Position numbers and translations under genes: made by a program. From Pinisolibacter aquiterrae (GTDB lineage: Bacteria; Pseudomonadota; Alphaproteobacteria; Rhizobiales; Ancalomicrobiaceae): a stretch of DNA of 64,000 nt. Within the stretch, counting starts at the first letter, position 1. Each line of letters opens with the position of its first letter. The stretch lies in assembly GCF_019160155.1 (NCBI RefSeq), contig NZ_JAFNIH010000023.1, positions 186,001 to 250,000 on the forward strand. Direction: 5' to 3'. Shown here in pieces: positions 13,237 through 21,867 of the stretch. The notes beneath the pieces are model-generated. The model was given only the letters and a program-made list of their open reading frames with translations, did not search any database and was not told the origin of the DNA.

Positions 13237-13661
13237 GACGACGAACGCGCCGCGAGCAGCCGCGTCGCGAGCGCCAGCCCGACGCCCGCTGCCACCATCA
13301 CCGGCAGCACGATCCAGAACGAGAAGAGGAGCGCGATCGCGGCCTCCTGGTCGGTGACGACCCGCGCGCCGCCGGCGCCGATCAGGCCGGCCCCGACATA
13401 GGCCGTCACCAGGGCGAGCGCGCCGGTGAGCGCGGCGCCGCCGAGCGCGATGCCGCTCGGGCGCAGCACCAACGGCCCCCAGGCGAGACCGCCGACGAGA
13501 CCGGCGCCGAGGAAGGCGCCGAGCGAGGCGAGCGGCCGGTCGAGGATCTGCCAGGCGAGCAGCGCGGCGAGCGCGGCGAGCACGAGCGCGGCGACCAGCC
13601 GGGCCTTCACCGCGAAGCGCGGATCGAGGGGAGCGGGACGGGCGGCTTCGGTCTCTGCCAT
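13221..13661 (-). CDS. Small four-span membrane protein, unknown function
   Basis: A 146-residue protein rich in Ala, Leu, Gly and Val, with four likely membrane helices (about 19-41, 45-70, 72-97, 108-137) and a short acidic N-terminus. I do not recognise the family. It converges on the GGDEF-EAL gene, overlapping its last 16 bases, and has its own upstream region of about 240 bases shared with the cytochrome c' gene. Codon use looks like its neighbours. Loose resemblance to transporter or heme-exporter subunits is not enough for a name. Confidence 0.7.
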   Translation of the reverse strand: MAETEAARPAPLDPRFAVKARLVAALVLAALAALLAWQILDRPLASLGAFLGAGLVGGLAWGPLVLRPSGIALGGAALTGALALVTAYVGAGLIGAGGARVVTDQEAAIALLFSFWIVLPVMVAAGVGLALATRLLAARSSSQAAD

Positions 13662-13901
13662 GACGAATTCTCCGGGTGGGCGTCGGCGATCCCCTCCCCT
13701 TGCCCCAGGCGGCGGGCGGGGGCAAGCGTGTCGGCACGGATGCGACCGATCGCGCGCCCGGCCGCGACCGGCTCGCCCCGCTCACGCGCGTGTGACGTGC
13801 ACGCGATCTCCCCCTGGGTCACAGTCGCCGTCGGCCGCCGTCACGTCCCAGGAGGACACCGGGGGGCGGCCCCACGCGAACCATCGAGGGGAGAGACACG
13901 C

Positions 13902-14360
13902 ATGATCGTCACCAGGACCGGATTCGTCGCCGCGCTCGTCGCCGCCGCGCTCACCTCGGCCACGGCCCTCGCGGCCGATCCGATCGAAACCCGCAAGGCG
14001 ACCATGAAGGCCATCGGCGGCGCCTTCGGCGGCGTGCTCGTCAAGATGGTGAAGGGCGAGAAGCCCTATGACGCGAAAGAGGCCGAGGCGGCGCTCGATA
14101 CGATGATCGCCAAGGCCGATTCGATCGACGTCGACGTGCTCTTCGCAAAGGGCACCGCGACCGGCGGCGACACCGCCGCCGCGCCGAAGATCTGGGAGGA
14201 CCTCGCCGGCTTCAAGGCTGCCATGTCCAAGATGAAGGACACCCTGCCGGCCCAGGCGGCAAACGTCGGCAAGGACGCCGCCGGGCTCAAGGTGGCGATC
14301 GCCGAGATCGGCAAGACCTGCAAGAGCTGCCACGACACCTATCGACTCGAGAAGAACTGA
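13902..14360 (+). CDS. Cytochrome c' (class II c-type cytochrome)
   Basis: A 152-residue exported heme protein. Residues 1-25 are a Sec signal peptide ending ALAAD, and the mature chain is a four-helix bundle. The heme site CKSCH (140-144) is close to the C-terminus, followed by a basic residue (R148), the hallmark of the c' family. Proteins of this type bind NO or CO, or carry electrons, in the periplasm. The start ATG 13902 follows GAGGGGAGAG. No obvious redox partner is adjacent. Confidence 0.93.
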   Translation: MIVTRTGFVAALVAAALTSATALAADPIETRKATMKAIGGAFGGVLVKMVKGEKPYDAKEAEAALDTMIAKADSIDVDVLFAKGTATGGDTAAAPKIWEDLAGFKAAMSKMKDTLPAQAANVGKDAAGLKVAIAEIGKTCKSCHDTYRLEKN

Positions 14361-14386
14361 CGCGGCGGCGCGCGGTCGCGTTCGAC

Positions 14387-14731
14387 TCAGTCCTCGGAGG
14401 TCGCGGCGACGATCCAGTCGCCATAGGCGCGCGCGGCGGCCTCCACCGTCAGGGCGAGGATCGCCGGGACCTCGTAGGGGTGATCGCGGGCGATCGCGGC
14501 CATCGCCGCGTCGCGCCGACCGGCCCGCGTCTTGACCAGGAGGCCGACCTCGGTCGCCTCCTCGACCGCGCCGTTCCAACGATAGACCGAGGCGATCGCC
14601 GGCAGGATCACGGCGCAGGCGGCGAGGCGCGCCTCGACCAGGGCGCGGGCACCGGCGCGGGCGCTCGGCTCGTCCGGCCAGGTCGACCAGATCATCACCG
14701 GGGTGCGGTCGTCGCTTCCGACGGGTTCCAT
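14387..14731 (-). CDS. cutA: Divalent-cation tolerance protein CutA
   Basis: A 114-residue CutA1-like protein, a trimeric ferredoxin-fold relative of PII. The signature LVEARLAACAVILPAIASVY (31-50) is followed by RWNG, EVGLLVKT (61-68) and HPYEVPAI (84-91). The length is typical. The start is the ATG at 14731. E. coli mutants linked the gene to copper tolerance, but the molecular role of CutA is unsettled. It converges on the cytochrome c' gene and is divergent from nadK. Confidence 0.93.
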   Translation of the reverse strand: MEPVGSDDRTPVMIWSTWPDEPSARAGARALVEARLAACAVILPAIASVYRWNGAVEEATEVGLLVKTRAGRRDAAMAAIARDHPYEVPAILALTVEAAARAYGDWIVAATSED

Positions 14732-14863
14732 CCTCCGTCTCCTTCCTTCCCCTCGTTGACCCCACGGGTCCGATCGTGTGATCTCGGGAGAAGATGACCG
14801 CGACGGCCCGCGCCCGCAACCGCGCCGGGGCCGAACGCGCTGCGAGGTGGAGGAAGTCGTCCC

Positions 14864-15658
14864 TTGACCGACATTGATCGTCCGGCGGTGCGCCGGGTGG
14901 AGAACGTCGCCTTCGTCGCCTCCGCCAGCGAGGAGGCGGAGACCGCCAAGCGGCGCCTCTCGCACATGTACGGGTCGAGCCCGCCGGAGATGGCCGACGT
15001 GATCGTCGCGCTCGGCGGCGACGGGTTCATGCTGACCGCGCTCCATCGCTTCATGAACACCGGCAAGCCGATCTACGGCATGCACCGGGGCACCGTCGGC
15101 TTCCTGATGAACGAGTTTCGGCTCGACGGGCTGATGGAGCGGCTGGCGCGGGCCGAGGTGACGCGGATCCGGCCGCTGTCGATGACCACGACCGGGCGGG
15201 ACGGAAGGGTGCGCGAGGCGCGCGCCTTCAACGAGGTCGCCCTGTGGCGTCAGACCTATCAGGCGGCGAAGCTCCGGATCGTCATCGACGGCAAGGAACG
15301 GCTCGCCGAACTCGTCTGCGACGGCCTGATCGTCGCCACGCCGGCCGGGTCGACCGCCTACAACTTCTCCGCCCACGGGCCGATCATCCCGCTCGGCGCG
15401 CCGCTGCTGGCGCTCACCCCGATCAGCCCGTTCCGGCCGCGGCGCTGGCGCGGCGCGCTGGTGCCCGATCACGCCGCGATCGTGGTGGAGGCGCTCGACA
15501 CCGGCAAGCGCCCGATCGGCGCCGCCGCCGACCACACCGAGATCCGCGACGTGACGCGGGTGTCGATTACCCAGGACCGCGCCTCGGAGAGCCTGTTGAT
15601 GTTCGACGGCGAGCACAGCTGGGAAGAGCGGATCCTCGCGGAACAGTTTCAATATTGA
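14864..15658 (+). CDS. nadK: NAD kinase
   Basis: A 264-residue ATP-NAD kinase that makes NADP+. The catalytic GGDG is at 51-54, and the second conserved region CDGLIVATPAGSTAYNFSAH binds NAD. The length is that of the short alphaproteobacterial form. The start is a TTG at 14864, chosen because GGAGGA lies nine bases upstream and the reading MTDIDRPAVRRVENVAFVAS fits the family. It is divergent from cutA, and the Hpt protein gene follows on the same strand after about 125 bases. Confidence 0.94.
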   Translation: MTDIDRPAVRRVENVAFVASASEEAETAKRRLSHMYGSSPPEMADVIVALGGDGFMLTALHRFMNTGKPIYGMHRGTVGFLMNEFRLDGLMERLARAEVTRIRPLSMTTTGRDGRVREARAFNEVALWRQTYQAAKLRIVIDGKERLAELVCDGLIVATPAGSTAYNFSAHGPIIPLGAPLLALTPISPFRPRRWRGALVPDHAAIVVEALDTGKRPIGAAADHTEIRDVTRVSITQDRASESLLMFDGEHSWEERILAEQFQY

Positions 15659-15782
15659 CGATTTCGCGTCGGCCCCGATGCCAACCAATCGTTAAGGGAA
15701 GCATCCGATGCTCGGGTCGAACGTGAGAGCCGGTCGTGGTCCCCCCGCGCACCACGGCGATCGGCTCGTCCGGGAGACATCG

Positions 15783-16373
15783 ATGTCCAGACGTACCACC
15801 TCCGCTCGCCCCGCCGACGCCGACACCTTCGACCTCGAGGAGGCCGAAACCGGCGCCTTCGAAGGTGGGATCGAGATCGGCGCGGACGCCGAGTTCATCC
15901 AGCCGCGCCAGGACCTGCGCAAGAAGGCCAAGCCGAAGCGCGGCCAGGCCGGCGAGGTCGAGCCGGTCGCGGCGGCGGAAGCGGCGATGGCGCGGATGGC
16001 CCAGAGTTTCGACGGCTGGATGGCCGAGGAGACGAGCCGCCTCGTCACGCTCTTCGCCCGCATGGACGAGACCGACTTCGACGCGGAACGGCTCGAGGCC
16101 TTCCATCGCGCCGCCCACGACATCAAGGGTCAGGCGGCGACGCTCGGCTTCCCGCTCGCCGGCCGCATCGCCGGCAGCCTCTGCCGGCTCGTCGACGGCT
16201 CGCTCGAGGCGGGCCGGATCCCGCGCGAACTGGTGCTGCAACACGTCCAGTCTGTGCGGGCGATCATCGCCGAGCAGGCCCGCGAGGAGAGTTCGACCAC
16301 CGCGCGCCTCCTCGCCGAGCGTCTCGACGAAGTGACCAGCGACTATCTCGATCAGGTCGCTCACGCCGCTTGA
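15783..16373 (+). CDS. Hpt-domain phosphotransfer protein
   Basis: A 196-residue protein. The first 65 residues are acidic and then Lys-rich (LRKKAKPKRGQ) and look disordered. Residues about 70-190 form a helical histidine-phosphotransfer domain with FHRAAHDIKGQAATLG, the probable phosphorylated histidine being H112. It would pass phosphate between a hybrid kinase and a response regulator; no kinase is adjacent. It is not ChpT by sequence pattern. The start is the ATG at 15783; an upstream ATG at 15708 would add a proline-rich leader that I judge non-coding. Confidence 0.85.
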   Translation: MSRRTTSARPADADTFDLEEAETGAFEGGIEIGADAEFIQPRQDLRKKAKPKRGQAGEVEPVAAAEAAMARMAQSFDGWMAEETSRLVTLFARMDETDFDAERLEAFHRAAHDIKGQAATLGFPLAGRIAGSLCRLVDGSLEAGRIPRELVLQHVQSVRAIIAEQAREESSTTARLLAERLDEVTSDYLDQVAHAA

Positions 16374-16650
16374 GACCCGTCTCATGACATTCGGGCTCGT
16401 CCGAACGGCATGAGCGTCACGGGTCGGCCGGCCGAGGCCCGTTCGGGCTCGGCCCCTCTCGCCTCACGCGCTCACCGATCGGAACGACCGTCCTCTCGGG
16501 AGCACGGCGGCCGTCTTCATATGCACGTTACATGCATGTTGAAACGATCTTCGCGGGGCGAGACCTCGCGCGCCGCCGGCTCGGCAGACCGGAAACAGTC
16601 GCGACAGCCGCCCGTGCGGACGACGGCTCGGAACGATCGATGCGCTTCGA
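16374..16650. other. Convergent intergenic region with an ATGCA palindrome
   Basis: These 277 bases separate two convergent genes. A small hairpin (TGAGAC/GTCTCA) sits at the 3' end of the Hpt gene. At 16521-16537 there is an imperfect palindrome with outer arms ATGCA and TGCAT. I see no gene or clear T-tract terminator. Confidence 0.4.
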
Positions 16651-18192
16651 TCAGGCGGCGAGTTCGCCGCGCAGGCCGGCGTCCCGGAGGGCATCGAGAT
16701 CGACCGGAGGATCGAGCTCTTCCTCCTCGTCCTCGAGCCATTCCGGCGGCACGTCGTCGAGACTGACGTGGGAGAAGAGGCCGATCGGCTCGTCGAGTTC
16801 GTCGGTGCGCGGCGGCGCGTCGATGCGCGAGGCGGCGATGGCCTCGCCGAGCGCCTCGGCGATCTCCTCCTCGACGTCGACGACGAAGCCGGGGGCATGG
16901 GCGGCGCGGCGATCGAGGCTCGGATCGACGCGGATCTCGGGGGCGGCATCGACCGCGCCCTCCCTTCCGTCGACGGCGAGGACGACGACGGCCTCCTCGA
17001 TTTCCGGTTCGGCCGGCGGCGGCGCCAGCGCGGGAACGACGACGCGGGTGCGATCGGCCACCACCGCGCGCGCCTGTTCGCGGGCGGCATCGGCGGCGAA
17101 GCGGCGCAGCATCCCGACGAGATCGTCGGCGTCGCGACGCGGCAGGATGGTGATGCGGGTCAGGACGCGCTCGACCAGCCGGCGCGAGAAGCGCGCGCGA
17201 TCGCCGGGGCGCCCGTCCCAGCCGCCGGTCTCGCGCAGGAGTTCGCGATGGATCTCGAGCGCGGCGGCGAAGGCGGGGAAGGCGCGGTCGGGCATGCCGG
17301 CCTTGGCGTAGAGCGCGCGGAACGAACTCTCGCGACCGTCGGCGACGAGAGCGGCGACCCGGCGCACCGGCACGTGGGCGAGTACCGCCAGGGCCTCCTC
17401 GACGAAGCGCAGATCGCCGACGCAGACGGCGCGCAGCAACAGGCGGGTGGTGAGCTGGCCGGTGTGGCGCAGGTGATCGACCAGGACCACGACCTCGGCG
17501 TCCGAGGCTGTCGAGGAGAGCGCCACAGTGGCGCGATCCTTGGCGTCGCGGGTGGCGGCACCGGCGCGCTCGTCGGTCGGGCGGCGGCCGAGCACGACCA
17601 GATTGGCCATGGTCTCGGCGAGCTTCTCCAGCACCCGGTGACGGACGGTGACGGGAACATGGGCGCGCAGCGCCAGCGCCTCGCGCAGGTCGGCGAATTC
17701 GCCGAAACGGTCGACGAGGCGGAGCAGCGCGGCGGCGGGAATGTCGGCGCCGGCATTGGCGACGAGCGCCACCGCGCCCCGGCGATCGACGATCTCGGCG
17801 AGCGCGGTCGCGAGCCCCGGCCCGACCCGGCGGCGCCGGGCGAGGGCGAAGCGGACGTCGTCGTCGGTGCCGGCGGCGGCCTCGATCCATTCGACGTCGA
17901 TCAGCGCCTCGCTGCGCTCGGCGACGATCTCGGCGATGCTCGGCTCGTCCCACAGGAGATCGAGCAGCAGATGACGCGGGGCGTCGTCGCATTCGCTCAA
18001 GACCTCGGCGAGGGCGCGGCGAACCGCCGGTTCGGCGTCGTCGGCGACCACGGTCAGCGCCGCCTCCAGCGTGTCCCGCTCGTCGTCGCCATCCTCGGCC
18101 TGCGTCCAGGCACGGACCAGCGGACCGACGGCTCGGATGCGTTGCTCGACGGTGGCGTCGGCCACCCAGGCGAAGAAACGATCGACGACCAT
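16651..18192 (-). CDS. DUF2336-domain protein
   Basis: A 513-residue all-helical, very acidic protein. The first 370 residues resemble the DUF2336 family of alphaproteobacteria, with HEAT-like helix pairs such as AEPAVRRALAEVLSECDDAP and a central RHRVLEKLAETMANLVV segment. The rest is a low-complexity acidic tail (DEEEELDPPVDLD). The molecular function of DUF2336 is unknown to me; members often lie near signalling or cell-cycle genes, as here beside an Hpt protein. The start is placed at the ATG 18192; GTG four codons earlier is possible. A CtrA-like sequence lies about 85-100 bases upstream. Confidence 0.8.
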   Translation of the reverse strand: MVVDRFFAWVADATVEQRIRAVGPLVRAWTQAEDGDDERDTLEAALTVVADDAEPAVRRALAEVLSECDDAPRHLLLDLLWDEPSIAEIVAERSEALIDVEWIEAAAGTDDDVRFALARRRRVGPGLATALAEIVDRRGAVALVANAGADIPAAALLRLVDRFGEFADLREALALRAHVPVTVRHRVLEKLAETMANLVVLGRRPTDERAGAATRDAKDRATVALSSTASDAEVVVLVDHLRHTGQLTTRLLLRAVCVGDLRFVEEALAVLAHVPVRRVAALVADGRESSFRALYAKAGMPDRAFPAFAAALEIHRELLRETGGWDGRPGDRARFSRRLVERVLTRITILPRRDADDLVGMLRRFAADAAREQARAVVADRTRVVVPALAPPPAEPEIEEAVVVLAVDGREGAVDAAPEIRVDPSLDRRAAHAPGFVVDVEEEIAEALGEAIAASRIDAPPRTDELDEPIGLFSHVSLDDVPPEWLEDEEEELDPPVDLDALRDAGLRGELAA

Positions 18193-18276
18193 ACCCTGCA
18201 CCACTCGCGACGACGGCCCGCCCCGTTCGGGGCCGGCTCGGAACGTTTCACGAGATTCAGGATCGCACGACAGAGC

Positions 18277-18292
18277 TTAACGAGCGGTTCAC
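18277..18292 (+). promoter_or_regulatory. Possible CtrA-type site before the DUF2336 gene
   Basis: TTAA, seven bases, then TTCAC. The consensus is TTAA-N7-TTAAC, so there is one mismatch. It is placed 85-100 bases upstream of the DUF2336 start, in opposite orientation. Short AT motifs stand out in this GC-rich DNA, but chance cannot be excluded. Confidence 0.3.
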
Positions 18293-18355
18293 CACGTTCG
18301 GTGGGATTTCGTTCACCATGTCGAGGCCGAGTGCCCCGGCCTCACGCCACTCGGA

Positions 18356-19891
18356 TCACTCGCTCTCGGCCTCGGCGCGGCTCGCCTCGGCGAGGGCGAC
18401 CAGATCGAGCGGGGGAATGCGGGCGGCGCGCGTGCCGGCGCGACGCGGCGCGACGACGGCGGGCGCGGGCGTCGCGGGCGCCGAGGCGGCGGTCGCGGGC
18501 GGCGCGCCGCCGGTGACGGTGATCGCCAGGGCGGTGTCGTCCGGCGGCGTGATCGCGGTGGTGCGGACGCGGACGACGCCGGCGTCGCGCGCCTCCTCGC
18601 TCGGCACGCGCCAGGCCTCGAACAGGAGCCGGCTCGGGCGAGCCTCTCCGGCGGCGGCGTCGACCATCGGCAGCGGCATCTCCGGGGCCCCGGAGGCGGC
18701 GGCGGTCATCAGCCGGCTCGGCCGCTCCGACACGGCCCGGTCGAGGGCCGCGACCGAGGGCGGCGGCGTGGTCGCGGCGAGGGCCATCGGCGCGGTCGGA
18801 TCGACCAGGGGGATGCCGCCGTGGCCGCCCTGCGTGGTCGGCCCGACCCGGGCGACGGCGAGCGCGGCCGTGGCCGATTGCGCCCCGGCCGCGCCGGGCA
18901 GGGCCCGCCCGGCGGCATAGGCCGCGGCGCCCTCGGCGGCGGTCGGATCGTCGCGCACGAGGCCGGAGAAGGCGTCGCGGGCGACATGGGCGCGCCAGCC
19001 GTCGAGGCGTCCGGCGGCGGCGGCCTCGGAGGCGCCGGGCATGCCGAGGTCGGCGGAGGTCGCGGTGAAGAGGGCACGGGCGGCGGCGGAGGCGGGCGGC
19101 GGACCGGCCGGCGCCGCCGTGGGCGGCGACGCGGCGGCGGGACCGCCGATCGGCTCCGAGCCGATCAGCGCGGCGGCCTGGGCGCGCAGCAGCAGCGCCA
19201 CCGTCGCCGGATCGGTCTTGGAGGCGGAGGCGGAGAGCGAGCCGTGGATGGCGGCGATGCGGGCGGTCGTGGGATCGCCGCCGTCGGTGGAGCGGGTCAG
19301 GCGATCGAACAGATCGGCGACGGTGCCGGCGCGTCCGCTCTTGTCGTAGAAGAGGCCGGGATTGGCGGCGGCGGCGCGCGGGAAGGCCACCGAGGCGGGC
19401 GTGCCGGGCTCGGTCGCGGCGAGGCGGAAGAGGCGGGTCGCTCCGGCCGGGCCGAGGACGTGGGCGGCGTAGAGCTCGCCGTCGGTCGGCGTGCGGCCGA
19501 GGGCCTCGCCGAGCTTGCGGGCATTCTCCTGCGTGAACTTGGCGGCCATCACGGCGGAGACCAGCGGATCGGTCTTCAGCGACATGATCTTGGCGCGATC
19601 GGTCGGATCGGCGACGATCCAGCCGCCCTTGCCGTCGGGGGTGATCTTCTCGGCGAGGCGCTCGAGGCCGACGGAAGCGCCCTCGCGGCGGATCATCTCG
19701 AGCCAGGTCTGGTCGACGAACTGGAAGAGACCGGCGGCGCTCGAGCCGGAGGCGGCGAGGTCGGGCCGATGGTCGGACTCGCGCTGCGACGTCTTCAGGA
19801 GGTAGTCGAAGGACGCGCCGGTGGCATCGGCCGCGGCCTTGAAGGCTCCCGCGATCCGTCGCTCCACCGCGCTCTTGCCGTCGACCTGCAT
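18356..19891 (-). CDS. Lytic transglycosylase (SLT fold) with long disordered tail
   Basis: A 511-residue protein. Residues about 10-200 form a lysozyme-like SLT domain: TSQRESDHRPDLAASGSSAA places the catalytic glutamate at E38, followed by GLFQFVDQTWLEMI and, later, YAAHVLGPAGATRLF. The remaining 300 residues are Ala/Pro/Gly/Thr-rich and probably unstructured. No signal peptide is visible; members of this group in Rhizobiales also lack one and often act with flagellar or secretion machines, which is only an inference here. The start is the ATG at 19891. Confidence 0.85.
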   Translation of the reverse strand: MQVDGKSAVERRIAGAFKAAADATGASFDYLLKTSQRESDHRPDLAASGSSAAGLFQFVDQTWLEMIRREGASVGLERLAEKITPDGKGGWIVADPTDRAKIMSLKTDPLVSAVMAAKFTQENARKLGEALGRTPTDGELYAAHVLGPAGATRLFRLAATEPGTPASVAFPRAAAANPGLFYDKSGRAGTVADLFDRLTRSTDGGDPTTARIAAIHGSLSASASKTDPATVALLLRAQAAALIGSEPIGGPAAASPPTAAPAGPPPASAAARALFTATSADLGMPGASEAAAAGRLDGWRAHVARDAFSGLVRDDPTAAEGAAAYAAGRALPGAAGAQSATAALAVARVGPTTQGGHGGIPLVDPTAPMALAATTPPPSVAALDRAVSERPSRLMTAAASGAPEMPLPMVDAAAGEARPSRLLFEAWRVPSEEARDAGVVRVRTTAITPPDDTALAITVTGGAPPATAASAPATPAPAVVAPRRAGTRAARIPPLDLVALAEASRAEAESE

Positions 19892-19989
19892 GTCGGTTCC
19901 AATGCCCCTCGCCGCGTCGCGGCCACCAAGTCCATCGGACGCCGGGATGAGCCCGAATGATCCGAAACGTCCAGGGAGAACACGTTCCG

Positions 19990-20457
19990 ATGCCCGGTCT
20001 CTACCTCGAGGACCTCGTTCCCGGCACCGTCCTGCGCCACCCGCTCACCCGTTCGGTGACGGAGATGGACAACGTCCTGTTCTCCAGTCTCACCTTCAAC
20101 CCGCAACCGCTCCACGTCGACTTCGACTTCGCCGCCAAGTCCGAATGGGGCCGTCCGCTGGTCAATTCGCTCTTCACCCTCGGCCTGATGATCGGCCTTT
20201 CCGTGCACGACACCACGCTCGGCACGCTGATCGGAAACCTCGGCATGACCGACGTGAAGTTTCCCGCTCCGGTCTTCCACGGTGACACGATTCGCGTCGA
20301 AACGGAGGTCCTTTCCGCACGCCCCTCGAAGTCGCGCGCCGACGCAGGGATCGCCGAGTTCCACCACCGCGCCTACAAGCAGGACGGAACCCTGGTGGCG
20401 GAGTGCCGTCGTCAAGCCTTCATGAAACGCCGGCCGAATGACGAACCCTCGGCGTGA
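19990..20457 (+). CDS. MaoC-family (hotdog-fold) dehydratase
   Basis: A 155-residue hotdog protein resembling (R)-specific enoyl-CoA hydratases. The segment [20 protein letters not shown] includes the Asp, Asn and His typical of the active site. The start is set at ATG 19990 ([13 protein letters not shown]) because AGGGAGAA ends nine bases before it; an upstream ATG at 19957 lacks such a site. A CoA-ester lyase gene follows after about 80 bases on the same strand, suggesting a shared CoA-thioester substrate, perhaps of the mesaconyl/methylmalyl type. The exact reaction is not established. Confidence 0.88.
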   Translation: MPGLYLEDLVPGTVLRHPLTRSVTEMDNVLFSSLTFNPQPLHVDFDFAAKSEWGRPLVNSLFTLGLMIGLSVHDTTLGTLIGNLGMTDVKFPAPVFHGDTIRVETEVLSARPSKSRADAGIAEFHHRAYKQDGTLVAECRRQAFMKRRPNDEPSA

Positions 20458-20535
20458 GGCCGTGAGCGACGCCGTCCGCGCTCCCTTCCCCGTCCCTCTC
20501 CCGCCTCCCCTTCCCTCCCGCGATGGACCCGAGTG

Positions 20536-21408
20536 ATGCGTTCCCTGCTCTTCGTCCCGGCCACCGAGCCGCGCAAGCTCGACAAGGCGCTCGCCTCGGG
20601 CGCCGACGTGGTGATCGTCGATCTCGAGGATTCGGTCGCCGCCGACGCCAAGGAGACCGGCCGCGCCGGCATGGCCGAGTTTCTCGGCGCCCACGCGGCG
20701 CGGACCGACCGGCCGAAGATCCACGTGCGGATCAACGGCTTCGCCTCCGGCCTCGTCGACGCCGATCTCGACGCGGCGGTGGCGGCGGGCTGCGACGGCA
20801 TCATGCTGCCCAAGGCGGCGGGCGGGGCCGAGATCACCCGGCTCGACGCCAAGATCGCGGTCGCCGAAGCCGTCCACGGCATTCCCGACGGGCGCACCCG
20901 CATCGTCGCGATCGTCACCGAGACCGCGCATGCGGTGTTCCAGGCGGGCACCTATCGCGGCGCGTCGCACCGGCTCACCGGCATGGCCTGGGGGGCGGAG
21001 GATCTCTCCGCCGATCTCGGCGCGGCGACGGCGCGGGGCGAGGACGGCGGTTTCCTCGACGCCTTCCGGCTCGCCCGCACGCTGACGCTGCTCGGGGCGG
21101 TCGCGGCGGAGACGTCGCCGATCGACGGGGTCTTCACCGACTTCCGCGACGTGGCCGGGCTCGAGGCGGAATGCCGGGCGGCGGCGCGCGACGGGTTCAC
21201 CGCCAAGATGGCGATCCATCCGGCCCAGGTGCCGGTGATCAACGCCGCCTTCACGCCGAGCGAGGCGGAGGTGGCCGAGGCGACCCGCATCGTCGCGGCC
21301 TTCGCGGCGGCCGGCGACCCCGGCGTCCTCGCGCTCGACGGGATCATGCTCGACCGGCCGCACCTGCTCAGGGCGCGGCGGGTGCTGGGACGCGCCGGAC
21401 GCGCCTGA
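20536..21408 (+). CDS. CoA-ester lyase, HpcH/HpaI-CitE family
   Basis: A 290-residue TIM-barrel enzyme of the citrate-lyase-beta / malyl-CoA-lyase family. Visible motifs are RSLLFVPATEPRKLDKAL at the N-terminus, VIVDLEDSV (metal and substrate binding), HVRINGF, IMLPKAAGG, the glutamate in IVTETAHAV, and GMAWGAEDLSADLGA. The last motif is typical of the Mcl2-like branch, where malyl-CoA thioesterases also fall, so lyase versus thioesterase is open. ATG 20536 is used; GTG 20533 directly precedes it. It forms a likely operon with the MaoC gene. Confidence 0.85.
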   Translation: MRSLLFVPATEPRKLDKALASGADVVIVDLEDSVAADAKETGRAGMAEFLGAHAARTDRPKIHVRINGFASGLVDADLDAAVAAGCDGIMLPKAAGGAEITRLDAKIAVAEAVHGIPDGRTRIVAIVTETAHAVFQAGTYRGASHRLTGMAWGAEDLSADLGAATARGEDGGFLDAFRLARTLTLLGAVAAETSPIDGVFTDFRDVAGLEAECRAAARDGFTAKMAIHPAQVPVINAAFTPSEAEVAEATRIVAAFAAAGDPGVLALDGIMLDRPHLLRARRVLGRAGRA

Positions 21409-21496
21409 GGCGTCGACGGCTCACGAAGGGGGAGCGAGGCGCGGGCCTCGTCTGCTCGACGAGAGGCGTGGCCTCGAGTGCGCTCGACCTTCGGCC

Positions 21497-21778
21497 TCAG
21501 GGGCGCACGGCCTTCGCCGCGTCGCGCAGGGCCTCGGCGCGCGGCAGCGCGTCGCGGCAGGCCGGCGAGAGATCGGCGACGTGGCGCTGGAGGCAGGCGA
21601 GACCGCGTCCGCCGCCCGGCGTGATGAAGCCGCAGAACTTCAGATAGTCGGCCTTGCAGAGGTCGCGCAGGGCGACGGCCTCGGCCTTCTTCTCCGGCGA
21701 GAGGGCGAAGGCGGGCGCGGCGGCGAGGAGGACGACGAGGGGGGCGGCGCGAAGCGCGCGGGCGGCGGTCGAAGCCAT
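21497..21778 (-). CDS. Secreted cysteine-rich-repeat protein
   Basis: A 93-residue protein with a signal peptide (residues 1-26, ending AFALS) and one cysteine-rich repeat of the GLG1 type: CKADYLKFCGF, PGGGRGLACLQRH, then DLSPACRDAL. The four cysteines (C41, C49, C62, C74) probably form two disulfides in the periplasm. The function of such proteins in alphaproteobacteria is unknown. The start is the ATG at 21778. It converges on the CoA-ester lyase gene. Confidence 0.82.
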   Translation of the reverse strand: MASTAARALRAAPLVVLLAAAPAFALSPEKKAEAVALRDLCKADYLKFCGFITPGGGRGLACLQRHVADLSPACRDALPRAEALRDAAKAVRP

Positions 21779-21867
21779 CGTGGTATCCCTTCGGGGAGGC
21801 GGGCGAAGCCCTTCGCGGATCCATCCTAGGGCGGAACGCGACGATTTCGCGGCATCCCTCGCCACCC

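Noticed and set aside
10863-14360. A plus-strand frame open for about 1165 codons that ends in cytochrome c'.
   Set aside because: It is the Arg-rich +1 shadow of the GGDEF-EAL gene and runs by chance into the cytochrome c' frame, which has its own signal peptide and ribosome-binding site at 13902.
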